A DNA stretch of 48,798 nucleotides, taken from Microbacteriaceae bacterium X2B. GTDB taxonomy: Bacteria; Actinomycetota; Actinomycetes; Actinomycetales; Microbacteriaceae. Positions within the stretch are counted from its first letter, which is position 1; every line of letters begins with the position of its first letter. A program made the position numbers and the translations under genes. The notes beneath the pieces were generated by a model. The model made no database searches. It saw only the letters and a program-made list of their open reading frames with translations, and was not told where the DNA came from. Shown here in pieces: positions 1 through 8,574 of the stretch. The stretch is taken from positions 1-48,798 of the forward strand of contig SCPB01000017.1 of the NCBI GenBank assembly GCA_005502445.1. Direction: 5' to 3'.

Positions 1-259
1 CGCCGCGCCGCCCCGCGCCGCCCGGCCCCGGGGCCGGCCTCTGCCGCGCCGAGTTCACGCATTCATGGCGGATGTACGTTAACGTTCGCGCACGCCCGTC
101 ACGAATGCGTGCACTCGCCCTCGCGCAGAGCCGCCACGGTGCTGTCGTGCGTCCAGTCCGCGGCATCGCCGCTCGTCAACAGGCGGAGGTCGCACTCGGT
201 TCCATCACCATTCCGTCGGCAGCAGTCATTCCGGAGTTGTCGCGTGGCACGGTCGGGCC
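1..259. other. Left-edge gene-free stretch
   Basis: No convincing gene is seen. Positions 22-37 are a perfect 16-bp GC palindrome (ccggccccggggccgg), which could be the foot of a terminator for a gene lying left of the window, although no T-run follows. Positions 50-117 hold a palindromic repeat described separately. The rest is probably leader sequence for the gene starting at 260. Open frames here are byproducts of high GC. Confidence 0.5.
50..117. repeat. 68-bp palindromic repeat element, copy 1
   Basis: The element starts with cgagttcacgcat (50-62) and ends with atgcgtgcactcg (105-117). These 13-nt arms are inverted copies with one mismatch. A second copy of exactly the same length lies at 1242-1309, in the same orientation, just after the gene at 260-1228. 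The first 13 bases and the last 10 bases are identical between copies, while only about half of the interior positions match, so the ends look conserved. It resembles an extragenic palindromic or miniature mobile element. No function is known to me. Confidence 0.6.
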
Positions 260-1228
260 ATGCAGATCGAACAGCCCCCGAACGTGCTCGCCCTGCCCGA
301 CGGGGTCATGCGTCCGTCGATGCTCGTCGACCTCAGCGAGAGGGGCGCGCTGTACCGTGAGGCCGCACGGGGCCGGCTCGAGCGCCTCGCGCCCGATGTG
401 TACGTCGAGCGAGCGGCGTTGGCCGTGCTGGCCCCCGAGGCTCGCCATCGTCGCCACGTCGAGGCGGTCTGGTCGCGCGCGAGGGCCGATGAGGTGCTGT
501 CGCACCGTTCCGCCGCCGCGTGGTGGGGGCTTCCCCTCTACGGCGGGCTTCCGAACCGGCCGGAGACCGTGATGCGCTCCTCCGACCGGCGGAGTACGTC
601 GCGCACCTTCCTCCGGCACTCCACGACCCGCGATGTCGAGCCCACGATGCTCCGCGGCGTGCCGGTGACACCCCTGGCCCGAACCGTCATCGACGTGGCC
701 GCCGTGTCGCCCTTCGTCTCCGGTGTCGTCGTGGCCGACGCAGCCCTGCGGCTCAATCTTCTCGCGGAAAGCTCGGGTGCCCCTCGGCCTCTCGACCTCG
801 ACGAGCTCGAGTTCGAGCTCGTTCGGCTCGGCTCCGGTCGCGGTGCGGCGCGCGCCCGGCGCGTGACCGCCTTCGCCGATGGTCGCGCCCAGTTGCCCGG
901 CGAGTCGGTGAGCCGCTGCACGATGCTCGCGATCGGGTGCCCGATACCCGACCTGCAGTACGAGTTGCGCGGGTCACGAGGTCAGGTGTACCACCTCGAC
1001 TTCCACTGGGCCGATCAGCGCATCGGCGCGGAGTTCGACGGTCGAGTCAAATACGACGACCCCCGATACCTCCGCGGGCGCTCGCCGGTCGACGTGGTGA
1101 TCGAGGAGAAGGAGCGCGAGGACGAGATCCGACCTCAACTCGCCGGGTTCGGGAGGTGGGGCTTCGAGGTGGCGCGGCAGCCCCGCGAGCTCGCGAACAA
1201 GCTTCACCGCATCGGTTTGCGGTGGTAG
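260..1228 (+). CDS. AbiEi-antitoxin/DUF559-like protein with nuclease-type C-terminus
   Basis: A 322-aa protein. The N-terminal part (about residues 15-160) looks like the AbiEi-type antitoxin region common in actinobacterial proteins, with a winged-helix-like start, LERLAPDVYV and the HRSAAAWWGLPL motif. The C-terminal part (about 230-322) has GAEFDGRVKY followed by VVIEEKEREDEIR, the acidic and lysine/glutamate pattern of the DUF559/Vsr-like restriction-endonuclease fold. Such proteins are widespread in Actinobacteria, often as solitary genes without an AbiEii toxin, and their role is not established. No partner toxin gene is adjacent. The ATG at 260 has no clear ribosome site, and the ATG at 308 is a fallback. 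The gene sits between two 68-bp palindromic repeats. The family is fairly clear; antitoxin versus nuclease activity is unproven. Confidence 0.65.
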   Translation: MQIEQPPNVLALPDGVMRPSMLVDLSERGALYREAARGRLERLAPDVYVERAALAVLAPEARHRRHVEAVWSRARADEVLSHRSAAAWWGLPLYGGLPNRPETVMRSSDRRSTSRTFLRHSTTRDVEPTMLRGVPVTPLARTVIDVAAVSPFVSGVVVADAALRLNLLAESSGAPRPLDLDELEFELVRLGSGRGAARARRVTAFADGRAQLPGESVSRCTMLAIGCPIPDLQYELRGSRGQVYHLDFHWADQRIGAEFDGRVKYDDPRYLRGRSPVDVVIEEKEREDEIRPQLAGFGRWGFEVARQPRELANKLHRIGLRW

Positions 1229-1241
1229 AGGTTCGCGGCGA

Positions 1242-1309
1242 CGAGTTCACGCATCTCTCACGACTGCACGTGGAGTTTCAGGTGCACTCGACACAAACAC
1301 GTGCACTCG
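1242..1309. repeat. 68-bp palindromic repeat element, copy 2
   Basis: This copy starts with cgagttcacgcat (1242-1254), identical to copy 1, and ends with acacgtgcactcg (1297-1309). The arms pair at 10 of 13 positions. It contains an extra internal gtgcactcg (1282-1290). It begins 13 bp after the stop of the DUF559-like gene and lies in the gap before the convergent carboxylase gene. It could act as a transcription stop between the two genes or be a mobile repeat. Confidence 0.6.
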
Positions 1310-1374
1310 GCGGAGGTTACGGGCGCGGGCTCGGGAGTGGGCGCGGGAGTGCGCCCGGCCGGCGCGGTGCGCAG

Positions 1375-3150
1375 CTAGTCGGCGATCGTGAGCAGCACGT
1401 GGCCGGCCGCGACGGTCTCGCCGACCGCGGCGTTGACCCCGGCGACGGTGCCGTCCTTGTGCGCGGTCATCGGCTGCTCCATCTTCATCGCCTCGAGCAC
1501 GACGACGAGGTCGCCGGCGACCACCCGGTCGCCCTCGGCGACGGCGAGCTTGACGACCGTCGCCTGCATCGGGCTCTTCACCGCATCGCCCGAGGCGCCC
1601 ACGGCGACCGCCGACCCGCCGCGGCGCCGGGGGGCGACAGAGAGCGCGGTCGAGGCGCGGGATGCTCCGCTCGGCATGAGCGTCTCGGGCAGCGACACCT
1701 CCAGGCGCTTTCCGCCGACCTCCACGACCACGGTGTGCCGCTGGGCGGTGGCCGGCACCGCATCGGTGAGGGTGCCGCTCCAGGGCTCGAGCCGGTTATC
1801 GAACTCGGTCTCGATCCACCGGGTGAAGACGGTGAACGGGGCGCCGTCGGCGGGCGCGAACGCGGGGTCGTCGACGATGGCGCGGTGGAACGGGAGCACG
1901 GTGGGAAGGCCCGCCACCTCGAATTCGGCGAGGGCGCGGCGCGAGCGCTCGAGGGCATCCTCGCGGGTCTTGCCCGTGACGATGAGCTTCGCCAGCAGCG
2001 AGTCGAAGGCGCCCGAGATGACGTCGCCGGTCGTGACGCCCGAGTCGACGCGCACGCCGGGGCCGCCGGGGAAGCGAAGGGCGTGCACGGGGCCGGGCAT
2101 GGGCATGAAGTTCAGGCCCGGGTCTTCGCCGTTGATGCGGAACTCGATCGAGTGGCCGTGGGCCACGGGGTCGTCGTAGCCGAGCGCCTCGCCCTCCGCC
2201 AGGCGGAACTGCTCGCGCACGAGGTCGATGCCCGTGACCTCCTCCGAGACCGGGTGCTCGACCTGGAGGCGGGTGTTCACCTCGAGGAAGGATACGGTGC
2301 CGTCGGCGCCGATGAGGAACTCGCAGGTGCCCGCGCCGACGTAGCCGACCTCGCGGAGGATCGCCTTCGACGACTCGTACAGCAGCGAGGTCTGCGCCTC
2401 CGTCAGGAACGGCGCGGGCGCCTCCTCGACGAGCTTCTGGTGGCGGCGCTGCAGCGAGCAGTCGCGCGTGGAGATGACGACGACGTTCCCGTGCGCGTCG
2501 GCGAGGCACTGCGTCTCGACGTGGCGGGGCTTGTCGAGGTACTTCTCGACGAAGCACTCGCCGCGGCCGAACGCCGCGACCGCCTCGCGCGTGGCCGAGT
2601 CGAAGAGCTCGGGCACCTCCTCGCGCGTGCGGGCGACCTTGAGCCCGCGGCCGCCGCCGCCGAAGGCCGCCTTGATGGCGACGGGCAGGCCGTGGATGTC
2701 GACGAAGTCGAGCACCTCGGCAGCGCCCGACACGGGGTCGAGGGTTCCCGGCGCGAGCGGGGCGCCGACCTTCTCGGCGATGTGACGGGCGCGCACCTTG
2801 TCGCCGAGCGCCTCGATGGCCTCGGGCGAGGGGCCGATCCAGATGAGGCCCGCGTCGATGACGGCGCGCGCGAAGTCGGGGTTCTCGGCGAGGAAGCCGT
2901 AGCCGGGATGCACGGCGTCGGCACCCGAGCGGCGGGCGACGGAGAGCAGCTTCTCGATGACGAGGTAGGTCTCGGCGCTCGTCGAGCCGCCGAGGGCGTA
3001 GGCCTCGTCGGCGAGCTTCACGTGCCGCGCATCGCGATCCTGGTCGGCGTAGACGGCGACGGTGCCGAGACGCGCGTCGCGCGCCGCGCGGATGACGCGG
3101 ACGGCGATCTCGCCGCGATTCGCGATGAGTACCTTCGAGATGCGAGCCAT
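1375..3150 (-). CDS. accA3: Acyl-CoA carboxylase alpha subunit (biotin carboxylase + biotin carrier)
   Basis: A 591-aa protein that carboxylates biotin with ATP and bicarbonate and carries it on its own C-terminal domain. It is the alpha subunit of acetyl/propionyl-CoA carboxylase and feeds fatty-acid synthesis in the cytosol. The biotin carboxylase N-domain starts at residue 1 ([21 protein letters not shown]). The ATP-grasp region has the glycine-rich loop [11 protein letters not shown], and [14 protein letters not shown] is the active-site signature. The biotin carrier domain covers about 520-591, with AMKMEQP placing the biotinylated lysine near K556. Length matches the actinobacterial AccA3/AccC fusion type. 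Its partners in this window are beta (9277-10875), epsilon (8993-9280) and the biotin ligase (19268-20098). The start is ATG; an ACCCTA (TAGGGT on the coding strand) at 3159-3164 could be a -10 site giving a nearly leaderless mRNA. Confidence 0.95.
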   Translation of the reverse strand: MARISKVLIANRGEIAVRVIRAARDARLGTVAVYADQDRDARHVKLADEAYALGGSTSAETYLVIEKLLSVARRSGADAVHPGYGFLAENPDFARAVIDAGLIWIGPSPEAIEALGDKVRARHIAEKVGAPLAPGTLDPVSGAAEVLDFVDIHGLPVAIKAAFGGGGRGLKVARTREEVPELFDSATREAVAAFGRGECFVEKYLDKPRHVETQCLADAHGNVVVISTRDCSLQRRHQKLVEEAPAPFLTEAQTSLLYESSKAILREVGYVGAGTCEFLIGADGTVSFLEVNTRLQVEHPVSEEVTGIDLVREQFRLAEGEALGYDDPVAHGHSIEFRINGEDPGLNFMPMPGPVHALRFPGGPGVRVDSGVTTGDVISGAFDSLLAKLIVTGKTREDALERSRRALAEFEVAGLPTVLPFHRAIVDDPAFAPADGAPFTVFTRWIETEFDNRLEPWSGTLTDAVPATAQRHTVVVEVGGKRLEVSLPETLMPSGASRASTALSVAPRRRGGSAVAVGASGDAVKSPMQATVVKLAVAEGDRVVAGDLVVVLEAMKMEQPMTAHKDGTVAGVNAAVGETVAAGHVLLTIAD

Positions 3151-3271
3151 GGTTCTCTACCCTAGGGGCGTTCGCGCACCCCCCCGTTTGTCTCGTCCGC
3201 ACAAAAGCGCCGGGGTTCCCTTGCAGAGAGCCACAGAAGGCGGATGCCCGGGGCGCGTCGCGCGCGCCGCC

Positions 3272-3304
3272 GCCATCATGCGGGCGGTCAGCCCGCATCA
3301 TGGC
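3272..3304 (-). terminator. Hairpin terminator after maf
   Basis: Arms of 14 nt (gccatcatgcgggc at 3272-3285 and its inverse at 3291-3304, one mismatch) surround a 5-nt loop. It lies just beyond the maf stop at 3343 and before the carboxylase start at 3150, so it would separate the two minus-strand genes. There is no T-run, as is common in high-GC actinobacteria, so the terminator call rests on structure and position. Confidence 0.55.
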
Positions 3305-3342
3305 AGAGGGCGTCCGGCGCTCGACCCCCACCCGGAGCGGCC

Positions 3343-3987
3343 CTACCGGTTCCAGAGCTCCGTCCAACGCCCGCCGAGCTCGTGCACGAGCTTGCGCAGC
3401 AGCGGCACCGAGAGCCCGACGACGGTGTGCGGGTCGCCCTCGATGCGGTCGATGAAGCCGGCGCCCTTCGAGTCGATCGTGAACGCGCCCGCGACTGAGA
3501 GCGGCTCGCCCGTGGCGATGTATGCGTCGATCTCGGTCTCCTCGATATCGTCGGCGAAGTGCACGACGGCGTTCGAGGCGCGCCCGACGGCGCCGCGCAT
3601 CCTGCCGCCGCGGTGGTCGATGAGCCAGTGCCCCGAGTGCAGCACGCCGCTGCGCCCGCGCTGGGCGAGCCAGCGCTCGCGCGCGATCGCGGGCTCGTGC
3701 GGCTTGCCGAACACGGTGCCGTCGAGCTCGAAGGCGGAGTCGCCGCCGAGGACGAAGCCGTCGAGGTCGGCGGGCGCGAGGCCGGCGGCTCCGCACACGG
3801 CCGGGTCGAGCACGGCCTCGGCCTTGAGACGCGCGAGCAGCTGCACCATCCCGGCGGCGGCCAGCGGGCCTGCGGCGGCGACCGCGGCATCCTCGTCGAC
3901 GCCGGGAGCGATCGCGACCGGTTCGATGCCGACGGCGCGCAGGGTCGCGAGGCGTGCGGGCGAGGTGGAGGCGAGGTAGAGGCGCAC
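3343..3987 (-). CDS. maf: Maf-family nucleoside triphosphate pyrophosphatase
   Basis: A 214-aa cytosolic enzyme of the Maf/YhdE house-cleaning family, which hydrolyses non-canonical or excess nucleoside triphosphates to the monophosphate and pyrophosphate. The N-terminal LASTSPARL matches the family LASxSPRR signature. GGDSAFELDGTVFGKP corresponds to the catalytic acidic loop and the conserved KP, and SGVLHSGHWLID to the conserved core after it. Length is normal. It is transcribed toward the carboxylase alpha gene, as in other actinobacteria, but a hairpin separates them. The start is GTG at 3987, with TAGCAT just upstream as a possible -10 box and no clear ribosome site, compatible with a leaderless message. 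Confidence 0.88.
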   Translation of the reverse strand: MRLYLASTSPARLATLRAVGIEPVAIAPGVDEDAAVAAAGPLAAAGMVQLLARLKAEAVLDPAVCGAAGLAPADLDGFVLGGDSAFELDGTVFGKPHEPAIARERWLAQRGRSGVLHSGHWLIDHRGGRMRGAVGRASNAVVHFADDIEETEIDAYIATGEPLSVAGAFTIDSKGAGFIDRIEGDPHTVVGLSVPLLRKLVHELGGRWTELWNR

Positions 3988-4070
3988 GTCTCGATGCTAG
4001 GCGGCGGGTGCGGCGGCCGACCGCCCGCGCGCCGACCGGCCCGTGCATACCGGCCCGTAGTCTGGGGCGT

Positions 4071-5303
4071 ATGGGTGAGAACGCCGGCCGCGAGGTCGAA
4101 CTGACGGTCGACCGCATCGCTCACGGCGGCATCGCCGTCGGCCGGCTCGACGGGCGCGTGGTCTTCGTGACCGACGCGATCCCCGGCGAGACGGTGCGGG
4201 TGCGCATCACCGACGACCGCAAGAAGTCGTTCTGGCGCGCCGACACCCTCGAGGTGCTGCAGCCGAGCGAGCACCGGCGCGAGCACGTGTGGGCGGCGGC
4301 GGGCGTCGATCGCGACCCCCGGCAGCGGGCCGGCGGCGCCGAGTTCGGGCACATCGCCCTGAGCCACCAGCGCGAGCTCAAGCGCCGGGTGCTCGCCGAG
4401 GCGCTGCAGCGCATGGCGGGCATCGTCAGCGAGGTGCGGGTCGAGCAGCTGCCCGGCGATCACGCCGCGAACGGCCTGGGCTGGCGCACGCGCATCCGCC
4501 TGCACGTCGACGGCGAGGGGCGCATCGGCCCGATGGCGAGCCGCTCGCACACGGTCATCCCGGTGCCGGATGCCCCCCTCGCGAGCCCCGCGGTGCAGGC
4601 CGCGACCCCCTTCGCCGAGCGGTTCCTCGGCCTCGGCACGGTCGATGTGCTCGCGCCCACGGTCGGCCAGCCGCGGCTCGTGCTGGGCGAGCAGAAGCCG
4701 ACGGTCGTCTCCGAGCGCGTCGGCGATCGGGAGTTCCGCCTCGACGACACGGGCTTCTGGCAGGTGCACCGCGAGGCGCCGGCGGCGCTCACGGCGGCCG
4801 TGCAGCAGGCGATCGACGACGCGCTCGTCGACCCGCGTGCCGCGAATCTCGACCTGTACGGGGGCGTCGGCCTGCTCGCCGCGGCCGTCGGCGACCGCTT
4901 CGGCCAGGCGACGCGCATCACGAGCGTCGAGTCCGATGAGCGCGCGACCGAGCACGCCGCCGAGAATCTCGCCGAGTGGGTGGGAGCGGCGGCGCTCACC
5001 GGGCGCGTCGATCGGTTCCTGCGCGAGCTCGAGCAGTCGGCGAGCGCGATCGAGCGGGCCCGGCTGCGCGATGCGACGGTCGTGCTCGACCCGCCGCGCT
5101 CGGGCGCCGGTGTCGAGGTCATGGGTGCGCTCGGCCGGCTCGCTCCGGCGCAGCTCGTGTACGTCGCGTGCGACCCCGTCGCACTGGCGAGGGATGTCGC
5201 GCTCGCCGCCCAGCACGGCTACCGGCTGGCGGGGCTGCGGGCCTTCGATCTCTTCCCCCACACCCACCACGTCGAAGCCGTCGCGTCGCTCATCCGCGAC
5301 TGA
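4071..5303 (+). CDS. TrmA/RumA-family class I SAM-dependent RNA methyltransferase
   Basis: A 410-aa protein. An N-terminal TRAM domain (about 1-60, ELTVDRIAHGGIAVGRLDGRVVFV) is followed by the methyltransferase domain with LDLYGGVGLLAAAVGDRFG as the SAM-binding motif, LDPPRSG, and VACDPVALARD at the catalytic cysteine position. The family forms 5-methyluridine in tRNA or rRNA. The iron-sulphur cysteine cluster of RumA is absent: the region around EHVWAAAGVDRD has none of its cysteines. Actinobacterial members often look this way. The start at ATG 4071 is preferred because the TRAM domain begins there and TAGTCT at 4058-4063 is a plausible -10 site. Which uridine is methylated cannot be told from sequence. 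Confidence 0.85.
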   Translation: MGENAGREVELTVDRIAHGGIAVGRLDGRVVFVTDAIPGETVRVRITDDRKKSFWRADTLEVLQPSEHRREHVWAAAGVDRDPRQRAGGAEFGHIALSHQRELKRRVLAEALQRMAGIVSEVRVEQLPGDHAANGLGWRTRIRLHVDGEGRIGPMASRSHTVIPVPDAPLASPAVQAATPFAERFLGLGTVDVLAPTVGQPRLVLGEQKPTVVSERVGDREFRLDDTGFWQVHREAPAALTAAVQQAIDDALVDPRAANLDLYGGVGLLAAAVGDRFGQATRITSVESDERATEHAAENLAEWVGAAALTGRVDRFLRELEQSASAIERARLRDATVVLDPPRSGAGVEVMGALGRLAPAQLVYVACDPVALARDVALAAQHGYRLAGLRAFDLFPHTHHVEAVASLIRD

Positions 5304-5478
5304 CGGCGGCACCGGGCGAGCCGCGCCGGGCCAGCGACACGGGTGTCGACCTGAGGAAAGAACGGGTCCTGCTCCGCGCGCGCCGCACCGGCTCCCCGCC
5401 CGGTCGGGGCGGCTACGATGGCCTCATCGCGCCCGACCCGACGGCGCTCTCGGTTCTGCACAGGGGGAACTCGCTCAC

Positions 5479-6156
5479 GTGGTCGCAACGCAGGGCAGGA
5501 CGGTGCGGATCGCCGTGGTCGACGACCACGAGTCCGTCCGGCTCGGGTTGCAGGCGGCCTTCGCGAACGCGGGCTTCGACTTCGTCGTCGCCGCAGCGAC
5601 GGTGCCCGAGCTCGTCGACAGCCTCGGCGGCGCGGAGGTCGACGTCGTCGTGCTCGACCTCTCGCTCGGCGACGGCTCGAGCGTGACCGAGAACGTCAAG
5701 GCCGTGCAGGCGACGGGCTCGGCGGTGCTCGTCCATTCGATCGCCGACCGCGTCGCGAGCGTGCGCGAGGCGCTCGCCGCCGGCGCCGCCGGCGTGATCC
5801 CGAAGTCCTCGGCGACGAAGACCGTCATCGCCGCGGCCGAGACCGTCGCGCGCGGCGAGGTGCTCAACAATCTCGAGTGGGCGAGCGCCATCGACGCCGA
5901 CCGCGACTTCGCGAAAGCGCAGCTCGGCCGTCGCGAGCGCGAGATCCTGCACCTGTACGCGTCCGGGCTGCCGCTCAAGCTCGCCGCGCAGCAGCTCGGC
6001 ATCGGCTACTCGACAGCGCGCGAGTACCTCGATCGCATCCGGGCGAAGTACGTCGAGGTCGGCCGCCCGGCGCCGACCAAGGTCGACCTGCTGCGACGTG
6101 CCGTCGAAGACGGCATCCTCCCGGGTCTCGATCCCGACGGCGATGAGCCGGCCTGA
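5479..6156 (+). CDS. LuxR/NarL-type response regulator
   Basis: A 225-aa two-component regulator. The receiver domain (about 9-125) has the acidic pair DD at 15-16, the predicted phospho-acceptor D60 in VVVLDLSLGDGSS, and PKSSATK with the conserved lysine. The C-terminal helix-turn-helix (about 150-210) starts RREREILHLYASGLPLKLAAQQLGIGYSTAREYL. The gene heads a three-gene operon with a histidine kinase (14-bp overlap) and a kinase-like membrane protein, so its signal probably comes from these. GTG at 5479 follows agggggaac; GTG at 5503 (VRIAVVDDHE) is an alternative start with its own purine-rich upstream run. Targets are unknown. Confidence 0.87.
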   Translation: MVATQGRTVRIAVVDDHESVRLGLQAAFANAGFDFVVAAATVPELVDSLGGAEVDVVVLDLSLGDGSSVTENVKAVQATGSAVLVHSIADRVASVREALAAGAAGVIPKSSATKTVIAAAETVARGEVLNNLEWASAIDADRDFAKAQLGRREREILHLYASGLPLKLAAQQLGIGYSTAREYLDRIRAKYVEVGRPAPTKVDLLRRAVEDGILPGLDPDGDEPA

Positions 6157-7411
6157 ATCGGCCTCGAGCGCGGCCACGCAGCCACGACAGCCGATCAGCA
6201 GAAGAAGGGTCGATACCGTCCTCTCCCGCTCGGTCGCGGGGTTCGGCGTCGTCTTCGGTCTGCAGGCGCTCCTGCTCGTGCTGCCCCAGTACGGGCTCGG
6301 CCAGCCCGTGTGGTCGGCGCTCGCCGTCGGCGCGGTCTACGGCTCGCTCCTGCTGTCGCTCCTGTGCTCGACGATCCGCCGCTTCGTCATCGGGGCGCAC
6401 CGCCTCGTCGCAGGCGTCTACCTCATGGCCCTCGTCACGTGGCCGTTCTTCCTCGCCGACCCCACGACGCCCCAGCAGGGCGACCACTGGCTCTACCTCC
6501 TGACGACCGTCGCGACGGCGAGCGCGGCGATCGGCCTGAGCGTTCGGGGCGCTCTCGTGTACCTGCTCGTCGTGCCCTTCATCTACGGCATCATCCGGGC
6601 CACTCCCGCCGGGGGAGGCGGCCCCTGGGAGCTCGGCCTCTTCAACGCGGTGTACGCCGTGATCCTCGGCGGCGCCGTGCTCGTGATCATCACGATGACG
6701 CGCGCGGCGTCGAGCTCGGTCGACGACGCGCAGGGCACGGCGCTCGACCGCTACTCGCATGCCGTCCGCCAGCACGCGACCGAGGTCGAGCGCGTGCAGG
6801 TCGACTCGATCGTGCACGACAGCGTGCTCACGACCTTCCTCTCGGCGGCGCGAGCCGAGTCGCCGCAAGAGAAGCAGCTCGCTGCCGCGATGGCCACCAA
6901 CGCCATGCGCCACCTGGAGGAGGCGGCGCTCGCGACGCCCGATGACGGCAGCACCGTGCGCTTCCGCCAGGTCGCCGAGCGCATCGTCGGTGCCGCTCGC
7001 GGCATGGCCGTGCCGTTCACGGTACGGGTTCGATCGCTCGACACCCGCATCGTCCCTTCCCCGCAGGCCGAGGCGCTGTACTCCGCCGCGGTGCAGGCGA
7101 TGATCAACTCGATGCAGCACGCCGGGGGCCCGGAGGTGCGCCGGTGGCTGCGCGTGTCGGGCGTGCAGGGTGGGGCGATCGAGATCGAGGTCGGCGATGC
7201 GGGCACCGGTTTCGACCTCGAGCAGGTGCCGGGCGAGCGCCTGGGCGTTCGCCGCTCGATCGTCGAGCGCATGGCGAATGCGGGGGGCCGAGCCGATGTG
7301 CGCAGCGCTCCGGGGCGGGGAACGGTCGTCCACCTGCACTGGCCGGTGGTCTCGATGATCGGCGGAAGCGCGAGCGGCGCTCCCGTTGAGGAGCGGAAGG
7401 CGGAATCGTGA
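6143..7411 (+). CDS. Membrane sensor histidine kinase
   Basis: A 422-aa protein. About six hydrophobic segments lie between residues 30 and 186. A short linker (AQGTALDRYSHAVRQHATEVERVQ) leads to a phosphorylation helix with VDSIVHDSVLTTFL, making H225 the likely autophosphorylated histidine. The ATPase domain has AVQAMINSMQHAGG as N-box, VGDAGTGFDLEQV as G1 and APGRGTVVHLHWP as G2. It should sense a signal at the membrane and phosphorylate the preceding response regulator. ATG at 6143 overlaps the regulator's end by 14 bp, and the following gene overlaps its stop in a GTGA, so all three are co-translated. The signal is unknown. Confidence 0.82.
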   Translation: MSRPESASSAATQPRQPISRRRVDTVLSRSVAGFGVVFGLQALLLVLPQYGLGQPVWSALAVGAVYGSLLLSLLCSTIRRFVIGAHRLVAGVYLMALVTWPFFLADPTTPQQGDHWLYLLTTVATASAAIGLSVRGALVYLLVVPFIYGIIRATPAGGGGPWELGLFNAVYAVILGGAVLVIITMTRAASSSVDDAQGTALDRYSHAVRQHATEVERVQVDSIVHDSVLTTFLSAARAESPQEKQLAAAMATNAMRHLEEAALATPDDGSTVRFRQVAERIVGAARGMAVPFTVRVRSLDTRIVPSPQAEALYSAAVQAMINSMQHAGGPEVRRWLRVSGVQGGAIEIEVGDAGTGFDLEQVPGERLGVRRSIVERMANAGGRADVRSAPGRGTVVHLHWPVVSMIGGSASGAPVEERKAES

Positions 7412-8454
7412 GGATCGGTGTGCCCCGTGCCCTCATCGTCACGATGGCTGCGCTGTTCTCCGGCTACCACATCGTGCTGGGGCTCTACACGATCGACATC
7501 CCCGCGAATCCTCTCGCCGTTCTCGCCGCCATGGTCCTCTACGCGAGTGCGACCACCATCAGCCTGCTTCCTCATCAACCCGAGCGCATGCCCGTCTGGC
7601 TCGCCGCGCTCAACGTCGCCGTGTGCGTGAGCATGACGCTGCTCGTCACGCCCCAGCTCGACCCGGACAGCGAAGGCGGGCTCGGCTATGCGACCTGGTA
7701 CGTCGCCGCCGTCGGGACGCTCCTGACGATCACCTCGACCCGCAAGCGGCACATGTTCGCCTGGGTCGGTGTCGGGCTCCTCGTCGTGCAGACGGTCTGG
7801 TGGGGCGGCCCGGGGCTCCTGCTGAGCACGGGCGTCCTCGGCTCGGTGTCGTGGGTGGCGATCTCGCACATCCTCAGCCGGGCGCTCGCGAAGGCCTCGC
7901 TCGACGCGCAGCGGTTCGCCCAGGCAGAGCGCGAGGCGACCGACTGGCAGGCCGCGCAGGAGGCGCATCTCTACGAGCGCCAGTTCCGTCTCGGCCAGAC
8001 CAGCACCATGGCCGTTCCCATGCTGCGCGTCATCGCTCAGGCCCGCGGAGAGCTCACCGACGAGCAGCGGCGCGAATGCGTGTATCTCGAAGCCGCCATC
8101 CGCGATGAGATCCGCGGTCGCGAGCTGCTCAATGACGCCGTGCGCGCCCAGGTGATGGCGGCGCGGCGGCGCGGCGCGACCGTCACCCTCTTCGACGAGG
8201 GCGGCCTGGACGGCATGGAGGGCGAGCAGCGCGACGTCGTCCTCAATGCGCTCGCGAACGCCATCCGGTCGACGGGTGCCCGCCGCATCATCGCTCGCAC
8301 GGCCCCCGCCGACTCGGATATCGCGGTCACGGTCGTGGGGATCACGCCGACGGGCGACGGCTCGGCTCGCGATCTCGGTTCGGCCGAGGAGGATGACGAG
8401 GACGACGAGGTCGACCTCTGGCTCGAGATCCAGCGGCCTGGCGCCCCCGGCTGA
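7408..8454 (+). CDS. Degenerate histidine-kinase-like membrane protein
   Basis: A 348-aa protein. The first 160 residues hold about five hydrophobic segments, followed by a charged, coiled-coil-like linker (LDAQRFAQAEREATDWQAAQ). Where a kinase would have its phosphorylation helix it reads RQFRLGQTSTMAVPMLRVIA, with no obvious phospho-histidine. The C-terminal region carries only a remnant of an ATPase domain (VVLNALANAIRSTGARRIIAR, without clear G boxes) and ends in an acidic run (EEDDEDDEVDLWLEI). It looks like a paralogue of the kinase just upstream that has lost catalytic residues, perhaps a co-sensor or modulator. It starts with GTG inside the GTGA overlap with the kinase stop. The stop codon lies within a 19-bp tandem repeat. 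Confidence 0.6.
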   Translation: MRIGVPRALIVTMAALFSGYHIVLGLYTIDIPANPLAVLAAMVLYASATTISLLPHQPERMPVWLAALNVAVCVSMTLLVTPQLDPDSEGGLGYATWYVAAVGTLLTITSTRKRHMFAWVGVGLLVVQTVWWGGPGLLLSTGVLGSVSWVAISHILSRALAKASLDAQRFAQAEREATDWQAAQEAHLYERQFRLGQTSTMAVPMLRVIAQARGELTDEQRRECVYLEAAIRDEIRGRELLNDAVRAQVMAARRRGATVTLFDEGGLDGMEGEQRDVVLNALANAIRSTGARRIIARTAPADSDIAVTVVGITPTGDGSARDLGSAEEDDEDDEVDLWLEIQRPGAPG

Positions 8455-8497
8455 CCACAGCGCCCCCGGCTGACCACAGCGCCCCCGGCTGACCACC
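8441..8497. repeat. 19-bp tandem repeat, three units, over a stop codon
   Basis: The unit gcgcccccggctgaccaca occurs at 8441-8459 and 8460-8478, and with one change at 8479-8497. The first unit carries the last codons and TGA stop of the upstream membrane protein, so the array is a recent triplication of the gene end with extra in-register stops downstream. Confidence 0.9.
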
Positions 8498-8533
8498 GTC
8501 ACTGCAACGGCTCGGTCGGCGGGCCGAAACGAT

Positions 8534-8566
8534 CGAAGGGCCGGAGTACCCATCTCCGGCCCTTCG
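8534..8566 (+). terminator. Strong hairpin terminator after the kinase operon
   Basis: A perfect 13-bp stem (cgaagggccggag at 8534-8546, its inverse at 8554-8566) with a 7-nt loop tacccat. It lies 80 bp after the last gene of the two-component operon. There is no T-run, but stem strength and place fit an actinobacterial terminator, possibly bidirectional. Confidence 0.7.
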
Positions 8567-8574
8567 CAACGTAT

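Noticed and set aside
520-3165. Very long open frame on the plus strand through the carboxylase alpha gene
   Set aside because: It is antisense to a protein with clear family motifs and is rich in Arg, Ala, Gly and Asp, as expected from the mirrored codon pattern of GC-rich DNA.
1796-4117. Long minus-strand frame crossing both maf and the carboxylase gene
   Set aside because: It is arginine-rich, shows no domain, and overlaps two well-supported genes in another frame.
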